Assembly (NCBI RefSeq): GCF_001713375.1 | Contig: NZ_CP016449.1 | Span: 2,046,001 to 2,110,000 of the forward strand | Length of the DNA: 64,000 nucleotides | From: Hydrogenophaga sp. RAC07 | GTDB lineage: Bacteria > Pseudomonadota > Gammaproteobacteria > Burkholderiales > Burkholderiaceae_C | Direction of reading: 5' to 3' | In this document: positions 50,833 to 58,955 of the stretch, piece by piece | Numbering within the stretch: the first letter of the stretch is position 1 | Layout: each line of letters starts with the position of its first letter | The notes under the pieces: model-generated | Seen by the model: the letters and a program-made list of their open reading frames with translations, nothing else | Databases searched by the model: none | What the model was told of the DNA's origin: nothing | Translations under genes and position numbers: made by a program

Positions 50833-51210
50833 ATGATCACGAACGACAAAACCGTCGGAGATGAAATCTCCAAGTTTGCAAACACCGCAGAGCGCGCCGC
50901 CAGCACGGCACGCAAAGGCTTCGACCAGGGTCTGCACGACGTGTCCAACGGACTCGAGCACGCACGTTCGGAAACCGGCAATGCCCTGCGCCAGCTCGCG
51001 TCCGAATCGGACGCCCTGCTGCACCGCGGCCTGGACAAGGTGCGCGACGCCTCTGGCCAACTGCGCGAGAAATCGCTGTACGCCAAAGACGCTGCATCGA
51101 CCTACATCCAGCACGAACCCATGAAGTCGGTGCTCATGGCCGCTGCCGTGGGCGCTGGTCTGATGGCGCTGGTCGCGCTGTTCAGCCGCAACAGCCACAA
51201 CGGCCGCTGA
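50833..51210 (+). CDS. DUF883/YqjD/ElaB-family membrane-anchored protein
   Basis: A 125-residue protein. It has a long amphipathic helical part (about 1-95, rich in Ala, Lys, Glu and Arg, with repeated STARKGFDQGLHDVSNGLEH-like heptads) and one C-terminal membrane helix (SVLMAAAVGAGLMALVALFS) ending in a short basic tail. That layout matches the YqjD/ElaB family, whose Escherichia coli members sit in the inner membrane and bind ribosomes in stationary phase. AAGAAGGAC precedes the ATG. The next gene encodes a YqjE-like protein 17 bp later, the same order as yqjD-yqjE. Confidence 0.85.
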   Translation: MITNDKTVGDEISKFANTAERAASTARKGFDQGLHDVSNGLEHARSETGNALRQLASESDALLHRGLDKVRDASGQLREKSLYAKDAASTYIQHEPMKSVLMAAAVGAGLMALVALFSRNSHNGR

Positions 51211-51227
51211 TCGCGGACCCGGCTCCC

Positions 51228-51611
51228 ATGCTCCACCCCGTGTTCCGCCTGGCGGCGTCACAACCGCAGCTGCTGGCCGAGCACGCAGCCGGCTACGCCG
51301 GTTTGCTGGCCGAAGAAGTGGCCAGCAGCGGTGCGCACATCAAACGGCGCATCACCTTGCAGATCGTCGGGCTCCTGAGCCTGATGGTCGCCAGCATCCT
51401 GGCTGGCGTGGCGGTGTTGCTGTGGGCTTCGTTGCCCCCGGCCTCGCTGCAGCAGCCCTGGCTGCTGTGGTTCACCCCGTTGATTCCCACGGCATTGGGC
51501 ATTTTCGCCATCGTGTTGGCCAGTAACCGCGAAGCGCCGCCCGCGTTTGCCACCCTGCGTGAGCAGTTTGCGCAAGACGCGTCGTTGCTGCGCAGGACGA
51601 CCGCGCCATGA
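51228..51611 (+). CDS. YqjE-like (DUF1469, holin-superfamily) membrane protein
   Basis: A 127-residue protein with an N-terminal helical part (LLAEHAAGYAGLLAEEVASS) and two adjacent membrane helices (about 45-67 and 80-98), separated by a short loop (PPASLQQPW). This is the Phage_holin_3_6/DUF1469 pattern of YqjE. Despite the family name there is no lysis context and no phage gene nearby. It overlaps the next gene by 4 bp (ATGA). Role unknown; probably works with the DUF883 protein. Confidence 0.82.
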   Translation: MLHPVFRLAASQPQLLAEHAAGYAGLLAEEVASSGAHIKRRITLQIVGLLSLMVASILAGVAVLLWASLPPASLQQPWLLWFTPLIPTALGIFAIVLASNREAPPAFATLREQFAQDASLLRRTTAP

Positions 51612-51991
51612 CCCCATCTGAATCTTCCGTGCAGCGCCTCGCGCGCAGCCGCGCCCAGGTGGTGCAATGGCTGGACAAAGACCAGACCCGTCGAGACGCC
51701 TTCTCGCACAGCGGCCTGGGGCAACTCACGGCCCTGCCGTGGATCCGGCGCATCGGCAGCCATCCGCTGGCCAGTTTGGCCTTGGGTGCGGTCACGAAAT
51801 GGTGGATGAAGCCGCGTGCAACGCAATCGTCGGCCACAGGGGTGCTTGCGCTGGGCACGGGCCTCGGCCTGCTGCGCCGCCGTCCGGTGCTGACGCTGGC
51901 CACCGTGGCGGTGATCGGTGCCGTGACCTGGTGGACCCAGTTCCGCAAGCGTCCGGCCATCTCGACAAACGCCCCTCCCAGCTTCCGATAG
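51608..51991 (+). CDS. Hypothetical membrane protein, third gene of a yqjD-yqjE-like set
   Basis: A 127-residue basic protein. The N-terminal half is soluble (SVQRLARSRAQVVQWLDKDQ) and the C-terminal half has two short hydrophobic segments (TGVLALGTGLGLL and LTLATVAVIGAVTWW) split by RRRP. I do not recognise the family. Its position after the YqjE-like gene, with a 4-bp overlap, is that of yqjK in Escherichia coli, but sequence similarity to YqjK cannot be judged here. Confidence 0.72.
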   Translation: MTPSESSVQRLARSRAQVVQWLDKDQTRRDAFSHSGLGQLTALPWIRRIGSHPLASLALGAVTKWWMKPRATQSSATGVLALGTGLGLLRRRPVLTLATVAVIGAVTWWTQFRKRPAISTNAPPSFR

Positions 51992-52006
51992 AAACAAGGA
52001 AAACCC

Positions 52007-52156
52007 ATGCTCTACACCATCGCCGTCGTTCTGCTCGTTCTCTGGCTGCTTGGCCTGGTCACCTCCACCACCCTGGGCGGCTTCGTCCACGTGTTGCTGG
52101 TGATCGCCGTGGTCATGGTGCTGTTGCGCCTGATCAGCGGACGCAAGCCCTTCTGA
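52007..52156 (+). CDS. 49-residue hydrophobic membrane peptide (Lmo0937-like)
   Basis: A very small gene encoding a 49-residue peptide. A first membrane helix (LYTIAVVLLVLWLLGLVTS) is followed by a TTLGG turn, a second helix (FVHVLLVIAVVMVLLRLI) and a basic end (SGRKPF). The ATG at 52007 has AAGGAA at good spacing and lies 15 bp after the previous stop. The pattern fits the Lmo0937-family of tiny two-helix proteins, which often occur with other stress-membrane genes. It closes the six-gene group and is convergent with the SUI1 gene. Confidence 0.8.
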   Translation: MLYTIAVVLLVLWLLGLVTSTTLGGFVHVLLVIAVVMVLLRLISGRKPF

Positions 52157-52171
52157 TGTGGACGCGGGCGC

Positions 52172-52531
52172 TCAGCCGCCCGCTCGTTTCACGGTGTGGC
52201 CTTGCGCCTGGAGCGCGGCCACCACCTTGTCCACGTGATCGCCCTGGATCTCGATCACGCCGTCCTTGACGGTGCCCCCCGATCCACAAGCCGCCTTCAG
52301 CCGCTTGCCCAGTTCAGCCAGCTCCAGGCTTGCAAGCGCCACACCCTTCACCAGCGTCACGGCCTTGCCGCCGCGGCCCTTGGTCTCGCGCGACACCCGC
52401 ACCACACCGTCACCCGCAGGCACAACAGCCTGTTTGCACACGCATTGCGCCATCGGCTGACGGCACACCGGGCACATGCGGCCCGCTTCGGTGGAATACA
52501 CCAGACCCCCGGTGGAAAGCTTGTTTTTCAT
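52172..52531 (-). CDS. SUI1/YciH-family translation-initiation-factor-like protein with a Cys cluster
   Basis: A 119-residue protein. The SUI1/eIF1 fold occupies about residues 45-119 (GVVRVSRETKGRGGKAVTLV, then ACGSGGTVKDGVIEIQGDHV). Before it lies CPVCRQPMAQCVCK, a four-Cys segment that looks like a small zinc knuckle; the Escherichia coli YciH sequence as I recall it lacks this. YciH affects start-site selection in vitro, but its normal role is unclear. ATG 52531 (MKNKLSTGGLVYSTEAG) matches the family N terminus. It diverges from the helicase gene across 74 bp. Confidence 0.9.
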   Translation of the reverse strand: MKNKLSTGGLVYSTEAGRMCPVCRQPMAQCVCKQAVVPAGDGVVRVSRETKGRGGKAVTLVKGVALASLELAELGKRLKAACGSGGTVKDGVIEIQGDHVDKVVAALQAQGHTVKRAGG

Positions 52532-52605
52532 GGGGCTGGATCGTAGCCTGCCCAAGGTTCTCCAGCACGCCCGACCGGTACACTGGCCCGAACCACTCGA
52601 ACACC

Positions 52606-53859
52606 ATGCCATTCCACGCCCTGGGCCTTGCGCCCGCCCTCGCCCAAGCCGCTGCCGAACTCGGCTTCACCACCCCCACACCCATTCAAAAGGCGGCCGT
52701 TCCCGCAGTACTGAGCGGAAGTGACGTGCTCGCCACTGCCCAGACGGGTTCCGGCAAGACCGCGGCTTACGTGCTGCCGCTGCTGCAGCGGCTGATGGCG
52801 GGTACCGACCACACCCCACGGCGTGTGCGCGCGCTGGTGCTGGTGCCCACGCGCGAGCTGGCAGCGCAGGTGGGCGAAGTCGTGCGCAGCCTGGCGCAAC
52901 ACCTGCCCACCAGAACCAAAACCGCCGTGTTGTTTGGCGGCGTGTCCATCAACCCGCAGATGCTTGCGCTGCGTGGCGGCGCCGACGTGGTGGTGGCCAC
53001 ACCGGGGCGGCTGCTCGACCTGGTGGAGCACAACGCCCTGAAACTCGCCAGCGTGGACCTGCTGGTGCTCGACGAAGCCGACCGCCTGCTCGACCTCGGC
53101 TTTGCCGACGAACTGGCCCGCGTGCTGGCGCTGCTGCCCGCCGCGCGGCAGAACCTCTTTTTCTCGGCCACCTTCCCACCCGCAGTGCAGGAGCTGGCCA
53201 ACACCCTGTTGCACGAGCCGCAACGCATCGACGTGCCCAGGGTCGAGGTGCAGGAAGCGGTGGTGCTGCAACAGGCTTACCTAGTGGACACCACACGCCG
53301 CACGCAGCTGCTGCGCCAGCTCATCAAGACCCAGGGGTGGCAGCGCGTGCTGGTCTTCGTGGCCACGCAGTACCTGGCCGAGCGCGTGGCCTCCAAACTG
53401 CACCAGGGCGACCTCTACGCAACATCGTTCCACGGCGGCTTGAGCCAGGGTGCGCGCAAGCAGGCGCTGGACGAGTTCAAGGAAAAGCGCTGGGACGTGA
53501 TCGTGACCACCGACCTGGCCGCGCGCGGCATCGACATCAGCGAGCTGCCGGTGGTGGTGAACTACGACCTGCCCCGCTCGGCCGTGGACTATGTGCACCG
53601 CATCGGCCGCACCGGCCGTGCCGGCGCCAACGGACTGGCGGTGAGCTTTGTGACGCCGGCCTCCCAGGCGCATTGGCACCTGATTGAAAAACGCCAGGGC
53701 CTGAGCCTGCCGCTGGAGGTGGTGCCCGGTCTGGAGCCCCTTGAGGTCGCACCGGTGAGCGAGGCTGGCGGGGGCGTCAAAGGCAAACGACCGAGCAAAA
53801 AGGACAAGTTGCGCGCGGCGGCCGCGCGGGACGCGTCTTCGGATCCTTCGACATCCTGA
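52606..53859 (+). CDS. DEAD-box ATP-dependent RNA helicase (RhlE-like)
   Basis: A 417-residue SF2 helicase. Q motif FTTPTPIQ (21-28), Walker A AQTGSGKTAAYV (45 on), VLVPTRELAAQV, the DEAD box LLVLDEADRLLDLGFADEL, motif III FFSATFPPAVQEL and motif VI YVHRIGRTGRAGANGLAV are all intact. A short basic C-terminal tail (GKRPSKKDKLRAAAARDA) follows the core. RhlE-type helicases act in ribosome assembly and RNA decay. The exact subgroup is uncertain without a tree. ATG 52606 gives the usual MPFHALGLAP start. Confidence 0.92.
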   Translation: MPFHALGLAPALAQAAAELGFTTPTPIQKAAVPAVLSGSDVLATAQTGSGKTAAYVLPLLQRLMAGTDHTPRRVRALVLVPTRELAAQVGEVVRSLAQHLPTRTKTAVLFGGVSINPQMLALRGGADVVVATPGRLLDLVEHNALKLASVDLLVLDEADRLLDLGFADELARVLALLPAARQNLFFSATFPPAVQELANTLLHEPQRIDVPRVEVQEAVVLQQAYLVDTTRRTQLLRQLIKTQGWQRVLVFVATQYLAERVASKLHQGDLYATSFHGGLSQGARKQALDEFKEKRWDVIVTTDLAARGIDISELPVVVNYDLPRSAVDYVHRIGRTGRAGANGLAVSFVTPASQAHWHLIEKRQGLSLPLEVVPGLEPLEVAPVSEAGGGVKGKRPSKKDKLRAAAARDASSDPSTS

Positions 53860-54342
53860 GCCGCCGGGCTGTGCATGCGCACGCCTGATCGCCACGCGTG
53901 GCCACGAGGCCTCGGTCTGGGTGGCAAAGCTTCGGGACCTTCCTGAACGCGCGGAAGCAACTCCCGCTGCGCAAGCGACGCGCATGCTTGCGGGCCCGGT
54001 TCTGGGCAATGCCGAACATCGAGGTCAATTCATCGGCCTCAGTGCCAAATCAAGTGCCCGCTCTCTGAGCAACTCGACTGGTTGCGAGCCGGACCAGAGC
54101 ACAGGCGCCCTGAATCCCATCGATTCCTTGTCAAAGACTCCAACGGGTTGCCCTCGCGTGCCCCTACAGCCGCATGTGCCCCTTGGCGCCCGACCCGGCA
54201 ACGTCCTGAAATCAAATTCGGGGGAGAAATCACCGGAATTGAGCATGCTCAATGCCACCCCATCAGGAGAGCGCAGCATCCAAACGAAGCATTTGACCGA
54301 TACCTTCGTACACGGGAATGCTTGTTGCAGCAGGAGTTGGAC
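53860..54342. other. 483-bp region with no supported gene, before the PEP-CTERM gene
   Basis: Open frames on both strands here have no recognisable domains and poor start signals, so I do not call a gene. The one clear structure is the 16-bp palindrome at 54238-54253. The base composition is less GC-rich than the neighbouring genes toward the right end. Confidence 0.55.
54238..54253. promoter_or_regulatory. Perfect 16-bp palindrome upstream of the PEP-CTERM gene
   Basis: ATTGAGCATGCTCAAT reads the same on both strands and centres about 97 bp before the PEP-CTERM start. Size and position fit an operator for a dimeric regulator. No known consensus is matched. Confidence 0.45.
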
Positions 54343-55122
54343 ATGAAACCCAGAAAAATCCTGAGACACCTTGGAAACAGTGCGCTGGTCTCTGCTTTGT
54401 TGGCGTTCAGTTCGGCGTCAGACGCCGCCCTGGTGACCCAGCTCATTCACTTCGACGACGCGGGCAATGGATGGAAGTGGTACAGCGATGTTGATACCAA
54501 TTTCCTCTTCAACCCGACCAACCTCCAGTCCTCGACGCAATGCGCCGATTCGACCAATGGCGGCAACGGCAGTTGCGTTATCGAAAGCAACCAGGGCGTA
54601 CTTCCCCTCATGACGCGCCCGGCTGTTGGTCCAACTTCGCAGGGTTCCGCCAACCAGGACCCGGACGCATCGGGCCTATTGGCGTTCACGCTGGATTCGT
54701 TCTACTTCCTTCTAACGGGCAATGGGACGGGCTCGGAAAATGCGATCAGTGTCTCGGGCAGCAACGGTGCCAATTACACGTTTCAGTTGGGCGGCAACTA
54801 CGATGCAGCTGGCGCACCCGACGTTGCCTTCTACGAGGGTGTCAATGCGGGTGACCCGGCGGGAGATCTGGGCAAGAACATTGGGTACGTTGCATCGTTT
54901 GACAATCTGTTCGAAGGGGTCAGCTGGATTCAGTTTTCAGCTCCTTCTTCCGCTCAAGTCCGACTCGACTGTGTCGTCGCCACGTTCGAAGGCACGACGA
55001 CACAACCCCGTTCGTCCTTCAACGGGGGTTGTGGTGGCGGCCAGATCCCTGAGCCCGGAACACTTGCGCTGTTGGGCTTTGGCCTGTTGGGCGTGATGCG
55101 CCTGGCAGGACGCAGAAGGTGA
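54343..55122 (+). CDS. PEP-CTERM sorting-signal exported protein
   Basis: A 259-residue secreted protein. A basic-start signal peptide (MKPRKILRHLGNSALVSALL, cleavage near SSASDA) is followed by a Gly/Asn/Ser-rich body with four or more Cys. A C-terminal sorting signal has PEP (QIPEPGTLALLGFG), a hydrophobic stretch and a basic end (RLAGRRR). PEP-CTERM proteins are processed by an exosortase and are tied to exopolysaccharide and biofilm or floc formation. No exosortase gene is in the window. The body matches no family I can name. GGAG lies six bases before the ATG. GC content looks lower than in flanking genes. Confidence 0.88.
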   Translation: MKPRKILRHLGNSALVSALLAFSSASDAALVTQLIHFDDAGNGWKWYSDVDTNFLFNPTNLQSSTQCADSTNGGNGSCVIESNQGVLPLMTRPAVGPTSQGSANQDPDASGLLAFTLDSFYFLLTGNGTGSENAISVSGSNGANYTFQLGGNYDAAGAPDVAFYEGVNAGDPAGDLGKNIGYVASFDNLFEGVSWIQFSAPSSAQVRLDCVVATFEGTTTQPRSSFNGGCGGGQIPEPGTLALLGFGLLGVMRLAGRRR

Positions 55123-55225
55123 GCCCGAGTTCCTTCAAACGCCGGACTCTGCGTCGCCAAAGTGCTGGCGAAACAGCCCGGCGAAGCGAGCCGGTCAAGA
55201 GTTGCGTACGGACGGCAAACACGCA

Positions 55226-55259
55226 AGAAAAAAGCCCTTGCGATCGCTCGCAAGGGCTT
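55226..55259 (-). terminator. Rho-independent terminator of tRNA-Val(CAC)
   Basis: A 12-bp perfect stem (AAGCCCTTGCGA / TCGCAAGGGCTT, loop of four) lies 18 bp after the tRNA 3' end and is followed on the minus strand by a run of T (TTTTTTC). The stem could also end the PEP-CTERM transcript from the other side. Confidence 0.9.
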
Positions 55260-55276
55260 GGTTCACAGCTGTGTGC

Positions 55277-55351
55277 TGGTGGGCGGTGCAGGGTTCGAAC
55301 CTGCGACCCCTGCCGTGTGAAGGCAGTGCTCTACCACTGAGCTAACCGCCC
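55277..55351 (-). tRNA. tRNA-Val(CAC)
   Basis: A 75-nt tRNA. The acceptor GGGCGGT / ACCGCCC is followed by A and encoded CCA. The D arm contains GCTCAGTGGTAGAGC. The anticodon stem CTGCC/GGCAG encloses loop TTCACAC (anticodon CAC). The T arm CAGGTTCGAACCCTG is normal. It lies about 70 bp beyond dnaQ on the same strand. Confidence 0.96.
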
Positions 55352-55420
55352 GAAAAATCGGATCCGTTTGTTGGTTCGATCTGTCGGAAGCCTCAGATTA
55401 TAGCCAGGTTTTGCGGCGCT

Positions 55421-56128
55421 TCAGGCCGCTTGCAGCGAACGCCACACGGTTTTTCCTTTGCTGGCCTTGTCGAGGTCGGCCAACACGCCGTCGTGCGCCT
55501 GCGCCTCCTGTTCATTGGCGAGCAGCACCGGCAGTTCGAAGCTGCTCAAGTCCAGCGATTCCGTGAGTCCATTCTCGTCGGGCGCATCGCCCAGGTCCAT
55601 GAGCAGCGCGTCCTGGCCACGCGTCATGTTGATATAGACATCCGCCAGCAACTCGGCATCGAGCAGCGCGCCGTGCAGCGTGCGCCCCGAGTTGTCCACG
55701 CCCAGGCGGTCGCACAGCGCGTCCAGGCCGTTGCGCTTGCCGGGAAACATTTCCTTGGCCATCACCAGGCTGTCGGTCACCTGGCCTATGACCGTATTGA
55801 TGCGTGGACGTCCGAGACGCTCCAGCTCCTTGTTGAGGAAACTGATGTCGAACGGCGCGTTGTGGATGATCAGTTCGGCGTCGCGCAGGTACTCGAGCAG
55901 CTCGTCGGCAATCGCCGCGAACTTGGGCTTGTCGCGCAGGAACTCGTTGCTGATGCCGTGCACCTTGAGCGCGTCCTCGTGGCTGTCGCGCTCGGGGTTC
56001 ACATAAAAGTGCAGGTTGTTGCCGGTGAGCTTGCGGTTGAGCAGCTCCACACAGCCAATCTCGATGATGCGGTCGCCGTTGTCGGCGGACAGGCCGGTGG
56101 TTTCCGTGTCAAGGACGATCTGGCGCAT
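55421..56128 (-). CDS. dnaQ: DNA polymerase III epsilon subunit (3'-5' proofreading exonuclease)
   Basis: A 235-residue DnaQ. Exo I RQIVLDTETTGLSA (Asp7, Glu9), Exo II IIHNAPFDISFLNKELE and Exo III HGALLDAELLADVYINM are complete. The C-terminal about 50 residues include the segment that binds the alpha subunit. It proofreads DNA replication. ATG 56128 shares a base with the fdx stop (TGATG), so it is translated from the end of the isc operon rather than next to rnhA as in Escherichia coli. The upstream part of the open frame is a shadow of fdx. Confidence 0.96.
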   Translation of the reverse strand: MRQIVLDTETTGLSADNGDRIIEIGCVELLNRKLTGNNLHFYVNPERDSHEDALKVHGISNEFLRDKPKFAAIADELLEYLRDAELIIHNAPFDISFLNKELERLGRPRINTVIGQVTDSLVMAKEMFPGKRNGLDALCDRLGVDNSGRTLHGALLDAELLADVYINMTRGQDALLMDLGDAPDENGLTESLDLSSFELPVLLANEQEAQAHDGVLADLDKASKGKTVWRSLQAA

Positions 56129-56466
56129 CAGTGCAGTTCCTTCGCGTGGTTGATCGAGTACTTGGGAATTTCCACCGTCACGTCGTCCTGCGCGAGGATG
56201 GCCTGGCACGACAACCGCGAGTTGGGTTCCAGACCCCAGGCACGGTCGAGCAGGTCTTCTTCCGTCTCGTCGAGTTCGTTGAGGCTGTTGAAGCCTTCGC
56301 GCACGATGACGTGGCAGGTGGTGCAGGCCGCGCTCATGTCGCAGGCGTGTTCGATGTTGATCTTGTTGTCGAGCAAGGCTTCACAGATCGAGGTGCCCGC
56401 GGGTGCCGTGATGCTGGCGCCTTGGGGGCAGTATTCGGGATGGGGCAGGATCTTGATGATGGGCAT
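56128..56466 (-). CDS. fdx: ISC-system 2Fe-2S ferredoxin
   Basis: A 112-residue adrenodoxin-type ferredoxin that supplies electrons for Fe-S cluster assembly. The cluster ligands lie in HACDMSAACTTCHVIV and the distal Cys in NSRLSCQAIL. The N terminus IIKILPHPEYCPQGA is typical of isc ferredoxins. It is 5 bp after hscA and overlaps dnaQ. Confidence 0.96.
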   Translation of the reverse strand: MPIIKILPHPEYCPQGASITAPAGTSICEALLDNKINIEHACDMSAACTTCHVIVREGFNSLNELDETEEDLLDRAWGLEPNSRLSCQAILAQDDVTVEIPKYSINHAKELH

Positions 56467-56471
56467 GGGGT

Positions 56472-58343
56472 TCAGACTTCTTCGAGTTTCTTGCCGGACA
56501 AGGCTTGCTGGATGCCGCGGTTCATGCGCAGTGCGGCAAAGGGTTCGGTGGCTTTGGCCAGGGCGCTGGTGGCGGCTTCGATCGCCTGGGCGTCGTCGCC
56601 CGCTGCGGTGGCCCCCAGTGCAGCGACAAGGGCGTCGATCTGCTCGCGCTCACCGGCCTCCAACAGGTCGGCGTCGGCCGCGAGCGCGGTGCGTGTGGCA
56701 GCAATCATGCGGTCAGCGTCCACGCGGGCCTCGACCAGCGCGCGCGCCTTGATGTCTTGTTCTGCGGTGGCGAAGCTGTCCTGCAACATGGCGGCGATCT
56801 GCTCGTCGGACAAGCCGTAGGCAGGCTTCACGTCCACGCGCGCCTCCACGCCACTGCCCTGCTCTTTCGCGCTGACCGACAGCAGGCCGTCGGCGTCCAC
56901 GGTGAAGGTCACGCGGATGCGCGCCGCGCCGGCCACCATGGGCGGAATGCCGCGCAGCTCGAAGCGCGCGAGGCTGCGGCAATCGGCCACCAGATCGCGT
57001 TCGCCCTGCACCACGTGCAGCGCGAGCGCGGTCTGGCCATCCTGGTAGGTGGTGAAGTCCTGCGCCAGCGCAGTGGGAATGGCGCTGTTGCGCGGCACGA
57101 TGCGCTCGACCAGGCCGCCCATGGTCTCGATGCCGAGCGAGAGCGGAATCACGTCCAGCAGCAGCAGGTCACCATCGCGGCTGTTGCCTGCCAAGGCGTT
57201 TGCCTGGATGGCGGCGCCCAGCGCCACCACCTCGTCGGGATTGAGGTTGGTCAGCGGCTCCTGACCGAAGAATTCCCCCACGGTGCGGCGCACCACCGGC
57301 ATGCGGGTCGAACCACCGACCATGACGACGCCCTGGACTTCCTCTTTGGTGATGCCGGCGTCGCGCAAAACCTTGCGCACCGCAGTCATGGTCCGGGCGG
57401 TCAACGCGGCGGTGCAGGTCTCGAAGTCGGCGGGCGTGACGATCTGCTCAACGGCAGTGCCCGCCACAGCGGCGCGGAAGGTTTCACTCGCGGAGGACGA
57501 CAGCGCCTCTTTCACGCGACGCGCCTCGGCGTGCACAGCGGCGCGTTCCGAGGCGTTGAGCGAAGCGCTCACGCCGGTCTGAGCGAGCACCCAGGCGGCC
57601 AGCGCCTGGTCGTAGTCGTCACCGCCCAGCGCCGAGTCGCCGCCGGTGGCCATGACCTCGAAGACGCCCTTGGTGAGGCGCAAGATGGAAATGTCGAAGG
57701 TGCCACCACCCAGATCGTAAATGGCGTAGACGCCTTCGGAGCTGTTGTCCAGGCCGTAGGCAATGGCCGCAGCGGTGGGTTCGTTGATCAGGCGCAGCAC
57801 GTTGATGCCGGCGAGTTGGGCGGCATCTTTGGTGGCCTGGCGTTGTGCGTCGTCGAAGTACGCGGGCACGGTGATCACCGCGCCGTAGAGTTCGTCGTCG
57901 AAACTGTCCTCGGCGCGAAACCGCAATGTGGCCAGGATTTCGGCGCTCACCTCCATCGGTGTCTTGCGGCCGGCCACGGTCTCGATCACGGCCATGCCGT
58001 CCTGCTCGACCACGGTGTACGGCAGCTTGTCCACGTCAACCACCTGCGCACGGCCGCGGCCCATGAGGCGCTTGACCGAACTCACCGTGTTGGCGGGATC
58101 CTGCACCTGCGCGGCCAGCGCGTCAAAACCGATCTGCCGGCCGGAGCCGCCCGGGGCCGGATCGAGGTACCGCACCACGCTGGGCAGGATCACGCGGCCA
58201 TCGGTGGCAGGCAGGCATTCGGCGATGCCGTGACGCACTGCGGCCACCAGGGAATGGGTGGTGCCCAGGTCGATGCCCACCGCCACACGGCGTTGGTGTG
58301 GGTCGAGGGACTGGCCGGGTTCGGAAATCTGCAGAAGCGCCAT
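56472..58343 (-). CDS. hscA: Fe-S assembly Hsp70 chaperone HscA
   Basis: A 623-residue specialised Hsp70. The nucleotide-binding domain (about 1-390) has [18 protein letters not shown], then [31 protein letters not shown] and [15 protein letters not shown]. The substrate-binding domain (about 400-623) has [20 protein letters not shown]. With HscB it releases the cluster from IscU by recognising an LPPVK-type motif; IscU here carries LPPVK. It starts 28 bp after hscB. Confidence 0.97.
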   Translation of the reverse strand: MALLQISEPGQSLDPHQRRVAVGIDLGTTHSLVAAVRHGIAECLPATDGRVILPSVVRYLDPAPGGSGRQIGFDALAAQVQDPANTVSSVKRLMGRGRAQVVDVDKLPYTVVEQDGMAVIETVAGRKTPMEVSAEILATLRFRAEDSFDDELYGAVITVPAYFDDAQRQATKDAAQLAGINVLRLINEPTAAAIAYGLDNSSEGVYAIYDLGGGTFDISILRLTKGVFEVMATGGDSALGGDDYDQALAAWVLAQTGVSASLNASERAAVHAEARRVKEALSSSASETFRAAVAGTAVEQIVTPADFETCTAALTARTMTAVRKVLRDAGITKEEVQGVVMVGGSTRMPVVRRTVGEFFGQEPLTNLNPDEVVALGAAIQANALAGNSRDGDLLLLDVIPLSLGIETMGGLVERIVPRNSAIPTALAQDFTTYQDGQTALALHVVQGERDLVADCRSLARFELRGIPPMVAGAARIRVTFTVDADGLLSVSAKEQGSGVEARVDVKPAYGLSDEQIAAMLQDSFATAEQDIKARALVEARVDADRMIAATRTALAADADLLEAGEREQIDALVAALGATAAGDDAQAIEAATSALAKATEPFAALRMNRGIQQALSGKKLEEV

Positions 58344-58371
58344 GGGTCACGATCGGTTCAAAAACAACCGC

Positions 58372-58896
58372 CTATTGTCCCAGCAGATCGATGCGGCTTT
58401 CCACATCGCGCGCAAAGCGCTCAACGAACATAAGGGCTCTGACCTGCTGGGCCAGCGCGGGCCAGTCGCGCGAGTCGTCGGCGGTGGCCTGCAAGCCTTG
58501 CAACATGGTGCGGCGCGCCTGGGCCACGTCGTCTGCCATGCGCTCCAGATCGTCCAGCCCACTGGCCTCTTCCAGGTCTTCGCGCCACTGCATCTGCTGC
58601 ATGAGGAACGCCGTGGGCATGGCGGTGTTGTTCTCAGCCTGGATGGGCGCGCCGTTCAGCTCGCACAGGTAGGCCGCGCGCTTGAGCGGATCTTTCAGGC
58701 GCTGGTAGGCCTCGTTGATGCGCACAGACCATTGCATGGCCTGGCGCTGGGCCGGTGCGTCGGCGGTGGCAAACCGGTCAGGGTGGGCTTCGCGCTGCAG
58801 GTCTTTCCAGCGTGCGTCCAGCGCGTCGCGGTCCACCGCAAAGCCGGGCTCAATGCCGAATATCTCGAAGTCGTTGGATTGCAGGTTCAGATTCAT
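58372..58896 (-). CDS. hscB: Fe-S assembly J-protein co-chaperone HscB
   Basis: A 174-residue type III J protein. The N-terminal J domain has DFEIFGIEPGFAVDRDALDA and the HPD loop in REAHPDRFATA. The C-terminal three-helix IscU-binding domain follows (LMQQMQWREDLEEA). It stimulates HscA ATPase and delivers IscU. A hairpin with a T-run lies between iscA and this gene. Confidence 0.95.
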   Translation of the reverse strand: MNLNLQSNDFEIFGIEPGFAVDRDALDARWKDLQREAHPDRFATADAPAQRQAMQWSVRINEAYQRLKDPLKRAAYLCELNGAPIQAENNTAMPTAFLMQQMQWREDLEEASGLDDLERMADDVAQARRTMLQGLQATADDSRDWPALAQQVRALMFVERFARDVESRIDLLGQ

Positions 58897-58935
58897 AAAA
58901 CAAAAGCCGCCGACGCTGTGACGCGCGGGCGGCTT
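58897..58935 (-). terminator. Hairpin with T-run between iscA and hscB (attenuator candidate)
   Basis: On the minus strand AAGCCGCC (58935-58928) pairs with GGCGGCTT (58911-58904) across a 16-nt loop and is followed by TTGTTTTATG. It lies just before hscB, so it probably lowers hscB-hscA-fdx-dnaQ expression relative to iscRSUA. Confidence 0.65.
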
Positions 58936-58955
58936 GAATGGGAGCCACTAAAACA

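Noticed and set aside
51228..51611. Phage-holin-like protein as a sign of a prophage
   Set aside because: The family name is historical. Neighbours are DUF883 and stress proteins, and there are no phage structural, lysis or integrase genes.
53921..54369. Two overlapping frames of 141 (plus) and 114 (minus) codons before the PEP-CTERM gene
   Set aside because: No domain, no good ribosome binding site, and they contradict each other; treated as non-coding.
35423..55351. tRNA genes as integration sites for a genomic island
   Set aside because: None of the three tRNA genes has an adjacent integrase or a repeated 3' end; each is followed by its own terminator or by core genes.
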